From Cupriavidus basilensis (lineage in GTDB: Bacteria > Pseudomonadota > Gammaproteobacteria > Burkholderiales > Burkholderiaceae): a stretch of 64,000 nt of DNA. Positions 17,192-25,643 of this stretch are shown here, piece by piece. The stretch spans positions 2,356,001-2,420,000 of the forward strand of contig NZ_CP062804.1 of NCBI RefSeq assembly GCF_008801925.2. The letters run 5' to 3'. The position numbers and the translations under genes are program-made. The notes below the pieces were generated by a model. That model was not told the DNA's origin, searched no databases, and was given only the letters and a program-made list of their open reading frames with translations. Numbering within the stretch: position 1 is the first letter of the stretch; every line of letters starts with the position of its first letter.

Positions 17192-18250
17192 GTGAAAAGA
17201 CAATTGACGGTAGACGACGTGGAAGCCGCGGTGCTCGGCGGCGCCATCCTGGGCGGTGGCGGCGGCGGCCTGATCGAAGAGGGGCTGCGCGTCGCCCGGC
17301 TGGCGCTTGCCGCCGGCGTGCCGGAACTGTGGAGCGTGGACGAGTTCGATCCGCAGGCGATCACCACCACCGTGGCCATCGTCGGCGCGCCCGCCGCGCC
17401 GCTGCCCTGCGTGCGCCCCGCGCACCTGCTGCGCACGCTGGCGCTAATTCGCGAACATGCCGGCGGCCGCCCGCTGGTGGCGCTGAACTCGAACGAAAAC
17501 GGCGCCGAGACCACGGTGAATGGCTGGTTCCATGCCGCCATCACCGGCATCCCCGTGATGGACCTGGCCTGCAACGGGCGCGCCCACCCGTCGAGCGTGA
17601 TGGGCGCGCTCGGGCTGCACACCGAAGCGGATTACGTCTCCGTGCAGGCCTTCGCCGGCGGCGCCCAGGCGCGCTACCTGGAAGGCGTGGTTTCCGGCCG
17701 GCTGGAGCTGACCTCGGCGCTGGTGCGCCGCGCCTCCGTGGAGGCGGGGGGCGTGGTGGCGGTGGCACGCAACCCGGTGACGGTGGGCTACGCCGCCGCA
17801 CACGGCGCGCCTGGCGCGATCAGCCATGCCATCGAAGTGGGCCGCGCCTTCTTGTCCGGCGGCGTCGATGGCGCGGCGGCGGCGCTGGGCGGGCGCATCG
17901 TGGCGGACGGCATCGTGGCCGAGTACCGCTGCGAGCAGCGCGAGGGGCTGGATGTGGGCCACCTGGTGTTCGACGACACCGCGCGCACCGAACTGCGCTT
18001 TATCAACGAGTACATGACGCTGGAACAGCACGGCGAGCGCCAGAGTGCCTTCCCCAACCTGATCATGACCTTCGATGACGACGGCCAGCCGGTGGTCTCG
18101 GCGCGCGTGCGCCAGGGCATGCGGCTGCGCGTGCTGGTGGCCCCCGGCGAGCGTCTGCTGCTGTCGCGCACCATGAATATGCGCGAACTGTATCAGCCGC
18201 TGGAGGCCTCCCTGGGCACGGCGTTCGCGCCGCTGGAGCCGGCAGCATGA
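17192..18250 (+). CDS. DUF917 protein (S-methyl thiohydantoin desulfurase-like)
   Basis: A 352-residue cytosolic protein of the DUF917 family. The glycine-rich start AAVLGGAILGGGGGGL and the LVALNSNENGAETTVNGWFHAAITGIPVMDLACNGRAHPSS block (about 98-138) are typical. Family members are related to hydantoinase/oxoprolinase subunits and include proteins annotated as S-methyl thiohydantoin desulfurase; most have unknown reactions. AGGAG precedes the start. Its stop overlaps the next gene by 4 bases (ATGA), so it and the M20 enzyme are made together, suggesting sequential attack on a cyclic amide or hydantoin-like compound. That last point is inference. Confidence 0.82.
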   Translation: MKRQLTVDDVEAAVLGGAILGGGGGGLIEEGLRVARLALAAGVPELWSVDEFDPQAITTTVAIVGAPAAPLPCVRPAHLLRTLALIREHAGGRPLVALNSNENGAETTVNGWFHAAITGIPVMDLACNGRAHPSSVMGALGLHTEADYVSVQAFAGGAQARYLEGVVSGRLELTSALVRRASVEAGGVVAVARNPVTVGYAAAHGAPGAISHAIEVGRAFLSGGVDGAAAALGGRIVADGIVAEYRCEQREGLDVGHLVFDDTARTELRFINEYMTLEQHGERQSAFPNLIMTFDDDGQPVVSARVRQGMRLRVLVAPGERLLLSRTMNMRELYQPLEASLGTAFAPLEPAA

Positions 18251-19731
18251 CGGCTGCCGCGCCGCGCCAGGACACCGCCGCCCCGGTGGCGGGCCTGCGC
18301 GCCATCGGCGCCTTTATCGAGGCGAAGTGGGACAGCGAAATCCTGCCCGCGCTGCACGACTACATCCGCGTGCCGGCCAAGAGCCCCGCCTTCGACGCCG
18401 GCTGGCAAGCGCGGGGCCTGCTGGATCGCGTCGTGTGCTCGGCCGCCGCGTGGGCCGAGGCGCAGAAGATCGCGGGCATGACGGTCGAGGTGATCCGGTT
18501 GCCGGGGCGCACGCCGCTGCTGTTCTTCGAAATCCCGGCCACCGCGGATGCGAGCGCCGGCACGATCCTCTTCTATGGCCACCTCGACAAGCAACCCGAG
18601 TTCGACGGCTGGCGCCGCGACCTCGGGCCGTGGGAGCCGAAGTACGAGAACGGCAAGCTCTACGGCCGCGGCGGCGCGGACGACGGCTACGCGCTTTACG
18701 CCGCCCTGGCCGCCGTGATGGCCGTGAGAGCGGGCGGCGCCAGCCATCCGCGCTGCGTCGGCATCATCGAGACCTGCGAGGAATCCGGCAGCTATGACCT
18801 GCCCGCCTACCTGGATGCGCTGGCGAACCGCCTGGGGCGCATCGGCCTGGTGGTTTGCCTGGACTCGGGCGCGGGCAACTACGACCAGCTCTGGATGGTC
18901 ACGTCGTTGCGCGGCTATGTCAGCGGACGGCTGGAAGTGCAGGTGCTGGACGAAGGCGTGCATTCCGGCGATGCCAGCGGCATCGTGCCGTCCAGCTTCC
19001 GCGTGCTGCGCCATGTGCTGGACCGGCTGGAAGACAGCGGCTCCGGCGAGATCCTGCCTGCCAGCTTCCATTGCGAGGTGCCGCCGCAGCGCCAGGCTCA
19101 AGCTGAGCATGCGGCACGCCAGCTTGGCGACCTGGTGTGGAAGCGGTTTGCGTGGGCCTGCGGCGCGGATGGCGCCAGCGTGCTGCCAACCACCACCGAT
19201 CCCGCCACCGCGCTGATCCGGCGCGCCTGGCGCCCCGCGTTGTCGGTAGTGGGCGCCGAAGGCCTGCCGCCGCTGGCTACCGCGGGCAATGTGCTGCGCC
19301 CGCGCACGGCGTTCAAGCTGTCGCTGCGGCTGCCGCCACTGGTCGACAGCGCGGCCGCCGCGCAGGAGCTCAAGCGCTTGCTGGAAAGCCACGCGCCGTA
19401 CAACGCGCGCGTGGCCTTCGTGCCGGACAAGAGCGTGGCCGACGGCTGGAACGCACCGGCCATGGCGCCGTGGCTGGCCTCACGGCTGGAGGCGGCCTCG
19501 CAGCAGTATTTCGGCGCGTCCTGCGGCTATCTGGGGCAAGGCGGCACGATTCCGCTGATGGGCATGCTGGAAAAGGCCTTCCCCCTTGCGCAGTTCATGG
19601 TGTGCGGGGTGCTTGGCCCAAACGCCAACGCGCACGGCCCGAACGAGTTCCTGCACGTGCCGTACGCCAAGCGCCTGACGGCATCGATCGCCAGCGTGAT
19701 CGGATCGTGGCAGGAGGATGCCGGGCAATAA
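18247..19731 (+). CDS. M20-family metallopeptidase
   Basis: A 494-residue zinc-dependent peptidase or amidohydrolase. The metal site is visible: H112 and D114 in FYGHLDKQPE, the bridging aspartate in GRGGADDGY (145/146), the Glu pair in ETCEESGS (178-179), and a C-terminal His in NAHGPNEF. A dimerisation domain is inserted between. It resembles cytosolic M20 dipeptidases such as carnosinase-type enzymes. It overlaps the DUF917 gene by 4 bases and is the last gene of the porin operon, where it probably releases amino acids from the imported compound. Confidence 0.88.
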   Translation: MTAAAPRQDTAAPVAGLRAIGAFIEAKWDSEILPALHDYIRVPAKSPAFDAGWQARGLLDRVVCSAAAWAEAQKIAGMTVEVIRLPGRTPLLFFEIPATADASAGTILFYGHLDKQPEFDGWRRDLGPWEPKYENGKLYGRGGADDGYALYAALAAVMAVRAGGASHPRCVGIIETCEESGSYDLPAYLDALANRLGRIGLVVCLDSGAGNYDQLWMVTSLRGYVSGRLEVQVLDEGVHSGDASGIVPSSFRVLRHVLDRLEDSGSGEILPASFHCEVPPQRQAQAEHAARQLGDLVWKRFAWACGADGASVLPTTTDPATALIRRAWRPALSVVGAEGLPPLATAGNVLRPRTAFKLSLRLPPLVDSAAAAQELKRLLESHAPYNARVAFVPDKSVADGWNAPAMAPWLASRLEAASQQYFGASCGYLGQGGTIPLMGMLEKAFPLAQFMVCGVLGPNANAHGPNEFLHVPYAKRLTASIASVIGSWQEDAGQ

Positions 19732-19757
19732 GGGGGACAACAGGGACCGCGGCGGCG

Positions 19758-20525
19758 TCAGCGCGGCGCAAAGGCGAGCCAGTACGGGTCGCCGATCTGC
19801 CGGCCGGCGTCGCTGGTGGCCTCGACGATGCGCGCGCCAAAGCGCTGGACCATGGCATCGGTGAGGTCCTGCACCGGCATGGCAATGCCAAGGCCATAGA
19901 TTTGCCGCGTGGTCGGATCGCGCAGCGCGGCGGAAATCCCCGCCACGTTCTGCACGAACTCGCCGCGCGACAGCGCCCAGCCGGTTTCCCGTGCTTCCTT
20001 CAGCCGCGCCAGCAGGTCCTTGCGCGTGCGCGGGATGTTGCCGCGCCGCACTTCGAAGCCGTCCTGCACCAGCGCCGTGACCTCTTCATCGGTCAGGCGC
20101 GACAGGATGGCCCGGCCGATGGACGAAGCATATGCGGGCGCGCGCGACCCCGGCGGCGTGTAGACCTGCAGCGAGCCCGCGCCGGTGCGCATCTGGATCA
20201 CGACCGAATCGGCACCGTCCAGCACGTTGATATAGCCGGTGTAGCCGGTCTCGCCGACCAGCTTGTCGAGCACGCCTTGCAACAGCGTGAGCGCGGTATG
20301 CGAGGCGCGGAAGTGATACGAAGCCTCCATCACCACCGCGCCCGGCCGGTAGGCGCGCGAGACGCTGTCGCGCTCCAGGAAGCCGTACTCGGCCATCATG
20401 CTGAGCGTGCGCGAGGCGGAGCTCTTGGCCAGGCCGAGATGCGTCACCACGTCGGTCACCGTGATGTCGCTGCGGAGCTTGGCGATGAGCTTGAGGACAT
20501 CGGCGGCATTAACGAGTGTGCTCAT
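19758..20525 (-). CDS. IclR-family transcriptional regulator
   Basis: A 255-residue IclR-type regulator. The N-terminal winged helix (about 8-65) reads VLKLIAKLRSDITVTDVVTHLGLAKSSASRTLSMMAEYGFL. The effector-binding IclR domain (about 80-250) includes PPGSRAPAYASSIGRAILS. It converges on the M20 gene and is divergent from the SDR gene. A palindrome matching the porin operator lies 14 bp upstream of its start codon, supporting autoregulation and control of the porin-OPT-DUF917-M20 operon. No clear Shine-Dalgarno precedes the ATG. Confidence 0.9.
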   Translation of the reverse strand: MSTLVNAADVLKLIAKLRSDITVTDVVTHLGLAKSSASRTLSMMAEYGFLERDSVSRAYRPGAVVMEASYHFRASHTALTLLQGVLDKLVGETGYTGYINVLDGADSVVIQMRTGAGSLQVYTPPGSRAPAYASSIGRAILSRLTDEEVTALVQDGFEVRRGNIPRTRKDLLARLKEARETGWALSRGEFVQNVAGISAALRDPTTRQIYGLGIAMPVQDLTDAMVQRFGARIVEATSDAGRQIGDPYWLAFAPR

Positions 20526-20538
20526 GAGGAATGGTTCG

Positions 20539-20563
20539 TTTTATGGATTGAGGTTCCAGAATA
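20539..20563. promoter_or_regulatory. IclR operator in the iclR/SDR divergent promoter
   Basis: TTTTATGGA (20539-20547), a 7-base spacer and TCCAGAATA (20555-20563) reproduce the porin operator core (TTTTATGGA-N7-TCCATAAAA), with 9 of 9 and 7 of 9 arm matches. Its position just upstream of the iclR start suggests autoregulation, and it may also act on the divergent SDR-aldo/keto reductase genes. Confidence 0.72.
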
Positions 20564-20604
20564 TAGTCCAAGGCCCATAGCGTCAATTTGGGATTGCCCT
20601 TAAC

Positions 20605-20652
20605 GCCCGCGACAAAGCCCGCGACAAAGCTCACGACAACGCTCACGACAAG
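20605..20652. repeat. Four 12-bp tandem repeats before the SDR gene
   Basis: GCCCGCGACAAA occurs twice (20605, 20617), followed by GCTCACGACAAC and GCTCACGACAAG. The array ends 10 bp before the SDR start chosen here. It is a multiple of three and open in the SDR frame, so an ATG at 20588 could add a repetitive TPATK/LTTT N-terminus. Confidence 0.75.
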
Positions 20653-20662
20653 GCACGCATCG

Positions 20663-21421
20663 ATGCACGCACAGACCACCCAAAACCATCCAACCCGCCC
20701 GCTCTCAGGCCGGACCGCCGTCATCATCGGCGGCACCTCCGGCATCGGCCGCGCCGTGGCCAGCCGTGTGGTCGCGGCCGGCGGCGCGGTGATCCTCGGC
20801 GGCCGCTCGCAAGACGCGCTGGATGCGGAACTCGCCCGCATCGAAGCCGCAGGCGGCGCCGCCTGCGGCCATGTGGTCGACATGGCGGAGCGCGAATCGG
20901 TCGCCGCGTTCTTCGCCAGGATTGCCCGCCTCGATTACCTGTTCGCACCCGGCGCCACCTACCAGGTCGCGTCTATCCACAGCGATGACCACGAAGCGGT
21001 GGAAAGCCCCTTTCGCAGCAAGTTCTGGGGCCAGTACCATGCCGTGCACGAAGCCGCGCCCAAGATCGCACCGGATGGCGCCATCGTGCTGATGTCCGGC
21101 GCCGCCGGGGCGCGCCCGATCAAGGGCGCCTCGGCCTATGCGGCTTGCAACGCCGCCATCGAGGGCCTTGGCCGTTCGCTCGCGCTCGACCTGGCGCCGG
21201 TGCGGGTCAACAGCGTGTCACCAGGCACCATCGACAGCGACCTGTGGCAGCGCCGGAGCGCCGAGCTGCGCTCGCACGCGTTCGAGAGCTACAGCCGCAG
21301 CACCGCGCTTGGCCGGGTTGGCAGCGTGGATGAAGTCGCGGATGCCGTGCTGTTCCTGTTCGGCAATGGTTATATGACGGGATCCACCTTGTTCGTCGAC
21401 GGCGGCTACGTGCTGCCTTGA
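20663..21421 (+). CDS. SDR-family oxidoreductase lacking the catalytic lysine
   Basis: A 252-residue short-chain dehydrogenase/reductase. The nucleotide motif IGGTSGIGR is at about 22-30, Ser145 in LMSGAAG occupies the catalytic serine position, and Tyr159 begins the active-site motif. However, the fourth residue after it is Asn163 instead of the invariant Lys of YxxxK (SAYAACNAA). A typical C-terminal TGSTLFVDGGY is present. Without the lysine, classical hydride chemistry should be impaired unless another residue substitutes, as is seen in some divergent SDR branches. It precedes the aldo/keto reductase gene in the same direction. Confidence 0.82.
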   Translation: MHAQTTQNHPTRPLSGRTAVIIGGTSGIGRAVASRVVAAGGAVILGGRSQDALDAELARIEAAGGAACGHVVDMAERESVAAFFARIARLDYLFAPGATYQVASIHSDDHEAVESPFRSKFWGQYHAVHEAAPKIAPDGAIVLMSGAAGARPIKGASAYAACNAAIEGLGRSLALDLAPVRVNSVSPGTIDSDLWQRRSAELRSHAFESYSRSTALGRVGSVDEVADAVLFLFGNGYMTGSTLFVDGGYVLP

Positions 21422-21517
21422 GCGCCGTCGTCCTCGCTGGAATTGGCATACCATGCCGGAGTCCGCCGCGGGCCCACCGCCCGCATCGATGGCAGCGACG
21501 CATTCAAGGAGAGGCAG

Positions 21518-22495
21518 ATGGACTATGTAAGGTTTGGCGCGACGGGGCTGAAGGTCTCCCGGCTGTGCCTGGGCTGCATGACCTACGGCGTGCCCGAGCG
21601 CGGCAACCACCCCTGGACGCTTGGCGAGCCAGCCAGCCGCCCCCTGATCCGGCAGGCGATCGAGGCCGGCATCAACTTCTTCGATACCGCCAACGTGTAT
21701 TCCGACGGCACCTCCGAGGAAATCGTCGGCCGCGCGCTGAAAGACTTCGCCAGCCGCGACGACGTGGTGATCGCCACCAAGGTTCACGGCCGCATGCGCC
21801 CCGGCCCGAACGGGGCCGGCCTGTCGCGCCGCGCTATCCTGGCCGAGATCGACAACAGCCTGCGCCGCCTGGGCACCGACTACGTCGACCTGTACCAGAT
21901 CCACCGCTGGGATCCGCATACGCCCATCGAGGAAACCCTCGAAGCGCTGCACGATGTGGTCAAGGCGGGCAAGGCGCGCTATATCGGCGCGTCCTCGATG
22001 TATGCCTGGCAGTTCTCCAAGGCCATCTACACCTCGCGCCTGCGCGGCTGGACGCAGTTCGCCAGCATGCAGGACCATGTGAACCTGCTGAACCGCGAAG
22101 AGGAGCGCGAGATGCTGCCGCTATGCGCCGCCGAGGGCATCGCGGTGATGCCGTGGAGCCCGCTGGCGCGCGGCCGCCTGACCCGGCCGTGGCTTGCCGG
22201 CAGCGCCCGCGAGGAGAGCGACACGTTTGGCAAGACGCTGTACCGCGATACCGAGGCGTCGGATCGCAAGGTGGTGGAGCAGGTACACGCCATTGCGCAG
22301 GCGCGCGGCGTGCCGGCTGCCCAGGTCGCGCTGGCGTGGTTGTTGCAGAAGCGGGAGATCACCTCGCCGATCATTGGCGCGTCCAAGCCGCACCATATCG
22401 AGGACGCCGTGGCAGCGCTCTCGCTCGGCCTCGCCACCGAGGAGATCGCCGCGCTGGAGGCGCCCTACGTGCCGCACGCGCCCGTGGGCTTCTGA
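21518..22495 (+). CDS. Aldo/keto reductase
   Basis: A 325-residue NADPH-dependent aldo/keto reductase of the YajO/AKR-like group. The (beta/alpha)8 barrel is recognisable with the catalytic Asp in INFFDTANVYSDGTSEEIVG (about 50-70), Lys in VIATKVHG, and His in YQIHRWD (about 130). The start at 21518 has AAGGAG 8 bases upstream. It would reduce a carbonyl formed from the SDR pathway or from the imported compound. It lies 96 bp after the SDR gene, so cotranscription is likely but not shown. Confidence 0.88.
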   Translation: MDYVRFGATGLKVSRLCLGCMTYGVPERGNHPWTLGEPASRPLIRQAIEAGINFFDTANVYSDGTSEEIVGRALKDFASRDDVVIATKVHGRMRPGPNGAGLSRRAILAEIDNSLRRLGTDYVDLYQIHRWDPHTPIEETLEALHDVVKAGKARYIGASSMYAWQFSKAIYTSRLRGWTQFASMQDHVNLLNREEEREMLPLCAAEGIAVMPWSPLARGRLTRPWLAGSAREESDTFGKTLYRDTEASDRKVVEQVHAIAQARGVPAAQVALAWLLQKREITSPIIGASKPHHIEDAVAALSLGLATEEIAALEAPYVPHAPVGF

Positions 22496-22515
22496 GGCAG
22501 CCACGGCGACGGCGA

Positions 22516-22534
22516 CGCCGGTGCACTACCGGCG
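22516..22534. terminator. Stem-loop between convergent genes
   Basis: CGCCGGT (22516-22522) pairs with ACCGGCG (22528-22534) around a 5-base loop, in the 44-bp gap between the convergent aldo/keto reductase and MFS genes. There is no T tract, so termination is only suggested by position. Confidence 0.35.
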
Positions 22535-22539
22535 GCCGC

Positions 22540-23955
22540 TCACTCGCCCGAGTGCCGCAGCGCGGCCGCGCCCGGCTCACGCGTGATCAGGCGCAGCCCG
22601 CTGGCGATGCTGGCCACGCCCGCGAAGCCCGCGCCAATCGCCAGCGCCAGGGTGGGACCGTGGCGGCCCGCAATGCCGAAGCTGAGCGCGACCAGCGCCG
22701 CACCTGTTGCCTGTCCGAGCAGGCGCGCGGTGGCAATCACGCCGCTGGCGCCGCCGGCGCGCTCGCGCGGCGCGCTCGACATCAGCGCCTTGAGGTTGGG
22801 CGACTGGAAGAAGCCGAAGCCCGCGCCGCAAATCGCCATGCGAATGCCGATATCCAGCGCGCTGGGATGCGCCGGCAGCAGCGCCAGCGACACCATGCCC
22901 ATGCACATCACCGCCAGCCCCACGCCGCCGAGCAAACCCGGCGCATAGCGGTCGGACAGCCGCCCGGCCAGCGGCGCCATCAGCGCCACCACCGCCGACC
23001 ACGGCGTCATCAGGAAGCCCGTCTCGATCGGGCTGCGCCCCAGCACGCTCTCGAAATAGAACGGCAGCGACACGAAGGCCAGCCCCTGCGCGGCGAACGA
23101 GCAGATCGCGGTCATGGTCGACAGCGCGAACATGGGCCGCTTGAGCAGATCGATGGGCAGCATCGGCGCGGGATGACCACGCTCGCGGCGCAGCAGCAAC
23201 ACGAACGCCACCAGGAACAAGGCCAGCGCCGCCAGCGACTGCCCCAGCGGCGCGCGCTGCGCGCCCTCGCCCAGCGCAAAGATCAGCGAGGCGAACATCA
23301 CCACGTTGAGCCCCGCGGCCACACGGTCAAAGCGGTGCGCGCCGCGCACCGTCTGGGGCAGCGCGGGCCAGGCGATGTAGAGCGCCAGCAGGCCGATCGG
23401 CAGGTTCACCGCAAACAGCCACGGCCACGGCCCCAGCGACAGGATGATCGAGGCCACCGTGGGTCCCACCGCGAACGACACGCCAACCACCAGCGCGTTG
23501 AGCCCGACGCCACGCCCGAGCCGGTGCGGCGGAAAAATCGCGCTGATCAGCGCCGCGTTCACGCTCATGATGGCGCTGGCGCCCACGCCCTGCAGCAACC
23601 GGGCTGCCACCAGCGTGGGCAGCGACCAGGAAAGCGAGCAGACCACCGACGCGGCGATGAACAGCATCAAGCCGCCGAGATACACGCGCCGGTGCCCGAC
23701 GATGCCGCCCAGCGCCGCGAACGGCAGCAGCGTGGCCACCATGGCGAGCTGGTAGGCGTTGATGACCCAGACCGATGCCGCCGGGGTGGCATGCAGCGAG
23801 GCGGCGATGTTGGGAAGTGCGGTGTTGGCGATTGCCGTATCGAGCGTAGCGAGCGAGACCGCCACCAGGATGGCGGCCATGCCGCGGCGCTCCAGCGACG
23901 TCATGGGCGCATCCGCCGCGCGCGAGGGGAGATTGGATTCTGCTGTGTTCGACAC
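22540..23955 (-). CDS. MFS transporter, drug:H+ antiporter-2 type (EmrB/QacA-like)
   Basis: A 471-residue major facilitator with about 14 hydrophobic segments. Motif D1/C features are visible: LDTAIANTALPNIAASL in helix 1, GGIVGHRRVYLGG in loop 2-3, and LLQGVGASAIMSVNAALISAIFPP. Such pumps export drugs or end-products. The frame opens with GTG at 23955 without a strong ribosome-binding site; ATG 23904 would shorten the protein by 17 residues and is possible. The gene is monocistronic, and no regulator adjoins it. Confidence 0.85.
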   Translation of the reverse strand: MSNTAESNLPSRAADAPMTSLERRGMAAILVAVSLATLDTAIANTALPNIAASLHATPAASVWVINAYQLAMVATLLPFAALGGIVGHRRVYLGGLMLFIAASVVCSLSWSLPTLVAARLLQGVGASAIMSVNAALISAIFPPHRLGRGVGLNALVVGVSFAVGPTVASIILSLGPWPWLFAVNLPIGLLALYIAWPALPQTVRGAHRFDRVAAGLNVVMFASLIFALGEGAQRAPLGQSLAALALFLVAFVLLLRRERGHPAPMLPIDLLKRPMFALSTMTAICSFAAQGLAFVSLPFYFESVLGRSPIETGFLMTPWSAVVALMAPLAGRLSDRYAPGLLGGVGLAVMCMGMVSLALLPAHPSALDIGIRMAICGAGFGFFQSPNLKALMSSAPRERAGGASGVIATARLLGQATGAALVALSFGIAGRHGPTLALAIGAGFAGVASIASGLRLITREPGAAALRHSGE

Positions 23956-24188
23956 TGTCTTTGCCAGTTACCGCCGCGCCCGGGAAGCCGCGCGCGATGC
24001 GCCAGCGCCCTGCCCGATTGTTTGATACATGCGCCATGGCTCACCCTCCCGATGCGAGAGAGGGCATGGCAAGCCGACACAATACGGGATAACGCGAATA
24101 TCTGCAGGCGACGGCGTCGCCGGCAGATAGGCAAATAGCCGGAACGACCGGAATGACCGCTAAGGCAGCGCCAGGCGACGCGCCTGCA

Positions 24189-24542
24189 CTATGCCGCCGA
24201 CCACACCGCCAGCTCGTAGCCGTCCGGGTCGCGGAAGTGGAAACGCCGCCCGCCCGGGAACGAGAAGACCGCCCGGACCACGGTGCCACCGGCCGCCTCC
24301 ACGCCCTGCTGCGCCTGCGCCAGATCATCCGCGTACAGGATCACTAGCGGCCCGCCGGGGCGGACCTCTTCGCCGGTGGTGAAGCCACCGGTCAGCCGGC
24401 CATCGCTGAACTCGCTGTAGGCGGGGCCGTAATCGGTAAAGGTCCAGCCGAAGGCTGCGCCATAGAACGCCTTGCTGCGCGCGATGTCGCTGACGTTGAA
24501 CTCGATGTTGTCGATCTGCCGGTCCTGGCCTCTGGTGCCCAT
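24189..24542 (-). CDS. VOC-superfamily protein (glyoxalase/bleomycin-resistance fold)
   Basis: A 117-residue single-domain vicinal-oxygen-chelate protein. The N-terminal IDNIEFNVSDIARSKAFYGAAFGWTF and the C-terminal FSFPGGRRFHFRDPDGYELAVW motif with its Glu metal ligand match the family. AGGGAG precedes the start. Proteins of this size bind a small ligand or metal; without neighbours the role cannot be specified. The adjacent AraC remnant is 77 bp upstream on the same strand. Confidence 0.85.
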   Translation of the reverse strand: MGTRGQDRQIDNIEFNVSDIARSKAFYGAAFGWTFTDYGPAYSEFSDGRLTGGFTTGEEVRPGGPLVILYADDLAQAQQGVEAAGGTVVRAVFSFPGGRRFHFRDPDGYELAVWSAA

Positions 24543-24618
24543 GGCGAACTCCCTGGTGATGGATAAGGAACACCATTTTCACCCGGATGCCGCGGCAAGG
24601 CTTGAACAAAACGGCCAA

Positions 24619-24759
24619 TCAAGCCTTTGGCGCGTGCAACTGGCGCAGCAGGGCCGACGCCGTCATGCCGCACAGCGACTGGATCTCCCGGCTCAGGTGG
24701 GCCTGGTCGGCATAGCCCGCATCCGCCGCAAGCGCGGCCAGCCCAAAGTCGGACCTGTC
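24619..24759 (-). pseudogene. Remnant of an AraC-family regulator (C-terminal HTH only)
   Basis: The last 46 codons read as the second helix-turn-helix of an AraC regulator (LAADAGYADQAHLSREIQSLCGMTASALLRQL). The same frame stays open upstream to 25002, but that stretch is Arg/Pro/Cys-rich and shows no first HTH and no sensor domain. The gene has therefore lost most of its N-terminus. The VOC gene downstream may have been its target. Confidence 0.6.
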
Positions 24760-25138
24760 CGCCCTGCCTGCCCGGTTGCCTGCCCGGCATGGCACCGGGA
24801 TTGGCATCGCCAGCCCCCCCAAGGAAAGACGCATGACAATCGGCTTGGTTTCGGACCCGCATCTTTCGGTCTGCGGCCGCACCGAAGTTCGCGGCGCGAA
24901 CGCCGGCGTGATGCGCACCGGACAAGCCACTTGGGATTTTCCCTTGGTTTGCGCCGCGTAGTGCACTGTCAGACCTTTCGATCCGCAGGGACACTTCGCC
25001 ATGGCAGAAGTTGTCTGCTAATGTCTGCTCCGCAGGAAATCAAGGCAGGCGACGCCCGCCGCATCCCCTGCGCCGCCCGGGCCGGCCACGCACCGGCCCC
25101 TGGTCTGGCGGCAAGCCCGAAAGACAGGAGATAAAGCA
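24760..25138. other. Region without a supported gene
   Basis: I see no supported coding sequence here. A direct repeat TGTCTGCT occurs at 25012 and 25022 with a 10-bp period, about 110 bp upstream of the MarR-like gene, and could be its operator. The remainder is probably debris of the truncated AraC gene. Confidence 0.35.
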
Positions 25139-25609
25139 ATGCAGCCTAAGGCTCTCGAACCGACGGAATCCGTACTTCTTGCCTTGATGGACAGCGTGCG
25201 CGAATGGCAGCGCGTGCTGGACCAGACTCTGTGCGATGCTGGACTCGACTATGCGAAATGGATCTTGCTGCGCGCTATCCGCCAGGAAGAGTTCGTTCGC
25301 CATGAGCCTTACCTGGGCCAGATGCTGATTTCCGCGGCACACTCGGAAAGCCTGCTGGAAGCCTTGCACGCCGACGGCTGGATCACATACGATCCCGCCG
25401 GCCGGCCGTTGATTCCCCCGTGCGCCGAGCCTAAGGTGGACCGCGTCTGGAAAGGACTGAAGGCGCTCCACTCCGTCTCCGTGGCCCCCTTCAGCACGGA
25501 GGAACGCCACGCGCTGACGGCCTCGCTCAGGCGCATGAAGGCCACGTTGCACGACCACAGCGTGCGGCTTGGGCGCCAGGCGGAACGCCGGGTGGAGCTG
25601 GCGCACTGA
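25139..25609 (+). CDS. MarR-like winged-helix protein (divergent)
   Basis: A 156-residue all-helical protein with the outline of a MarR dimer: an N-terminal dimerisation helix (ALMDSVREWQRVLDQTLCDAGLDYAKWILLRAI), a degenerate DNA-binding segment (LGQMLISAAHSESLLEALHADGWI) and a C-terminal helix pair (FSTEERHALTASLRRMKATL). The wing lacks the usual D-x-R-S-x-R. AGGAG lies 8 bases upstream of the ATG. It leads two unknown genes in the same direction. Regulatory function is likely but not certain. Confidence 0.55.
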   Translation: MQPKALEPTESVLLALMDSVREWQRVLDQTLCDAGLDYAKWILLRAIRQEEFVRHEPYLGQMLISAAHSESLLEALHADGWITYDPAGRPLIPPCAEPKVDRVWKGLKALHSVSVAPFSTEERHALTASLRRMKATLHDHSVRLGRQAERRVELAH

Positions 25610-25643
25610 AAACAAACAAACCAACAAACCAACCGGAACCCCG

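Noticed and set aside
21418..24138. Open frame of about 900 codons on the plus strand through the aldo/keto reductase and the MFS pump
   Set aside because: It overlaps two convincing genes in other frames and reads as Arg/Gln/His-rich nonsense.
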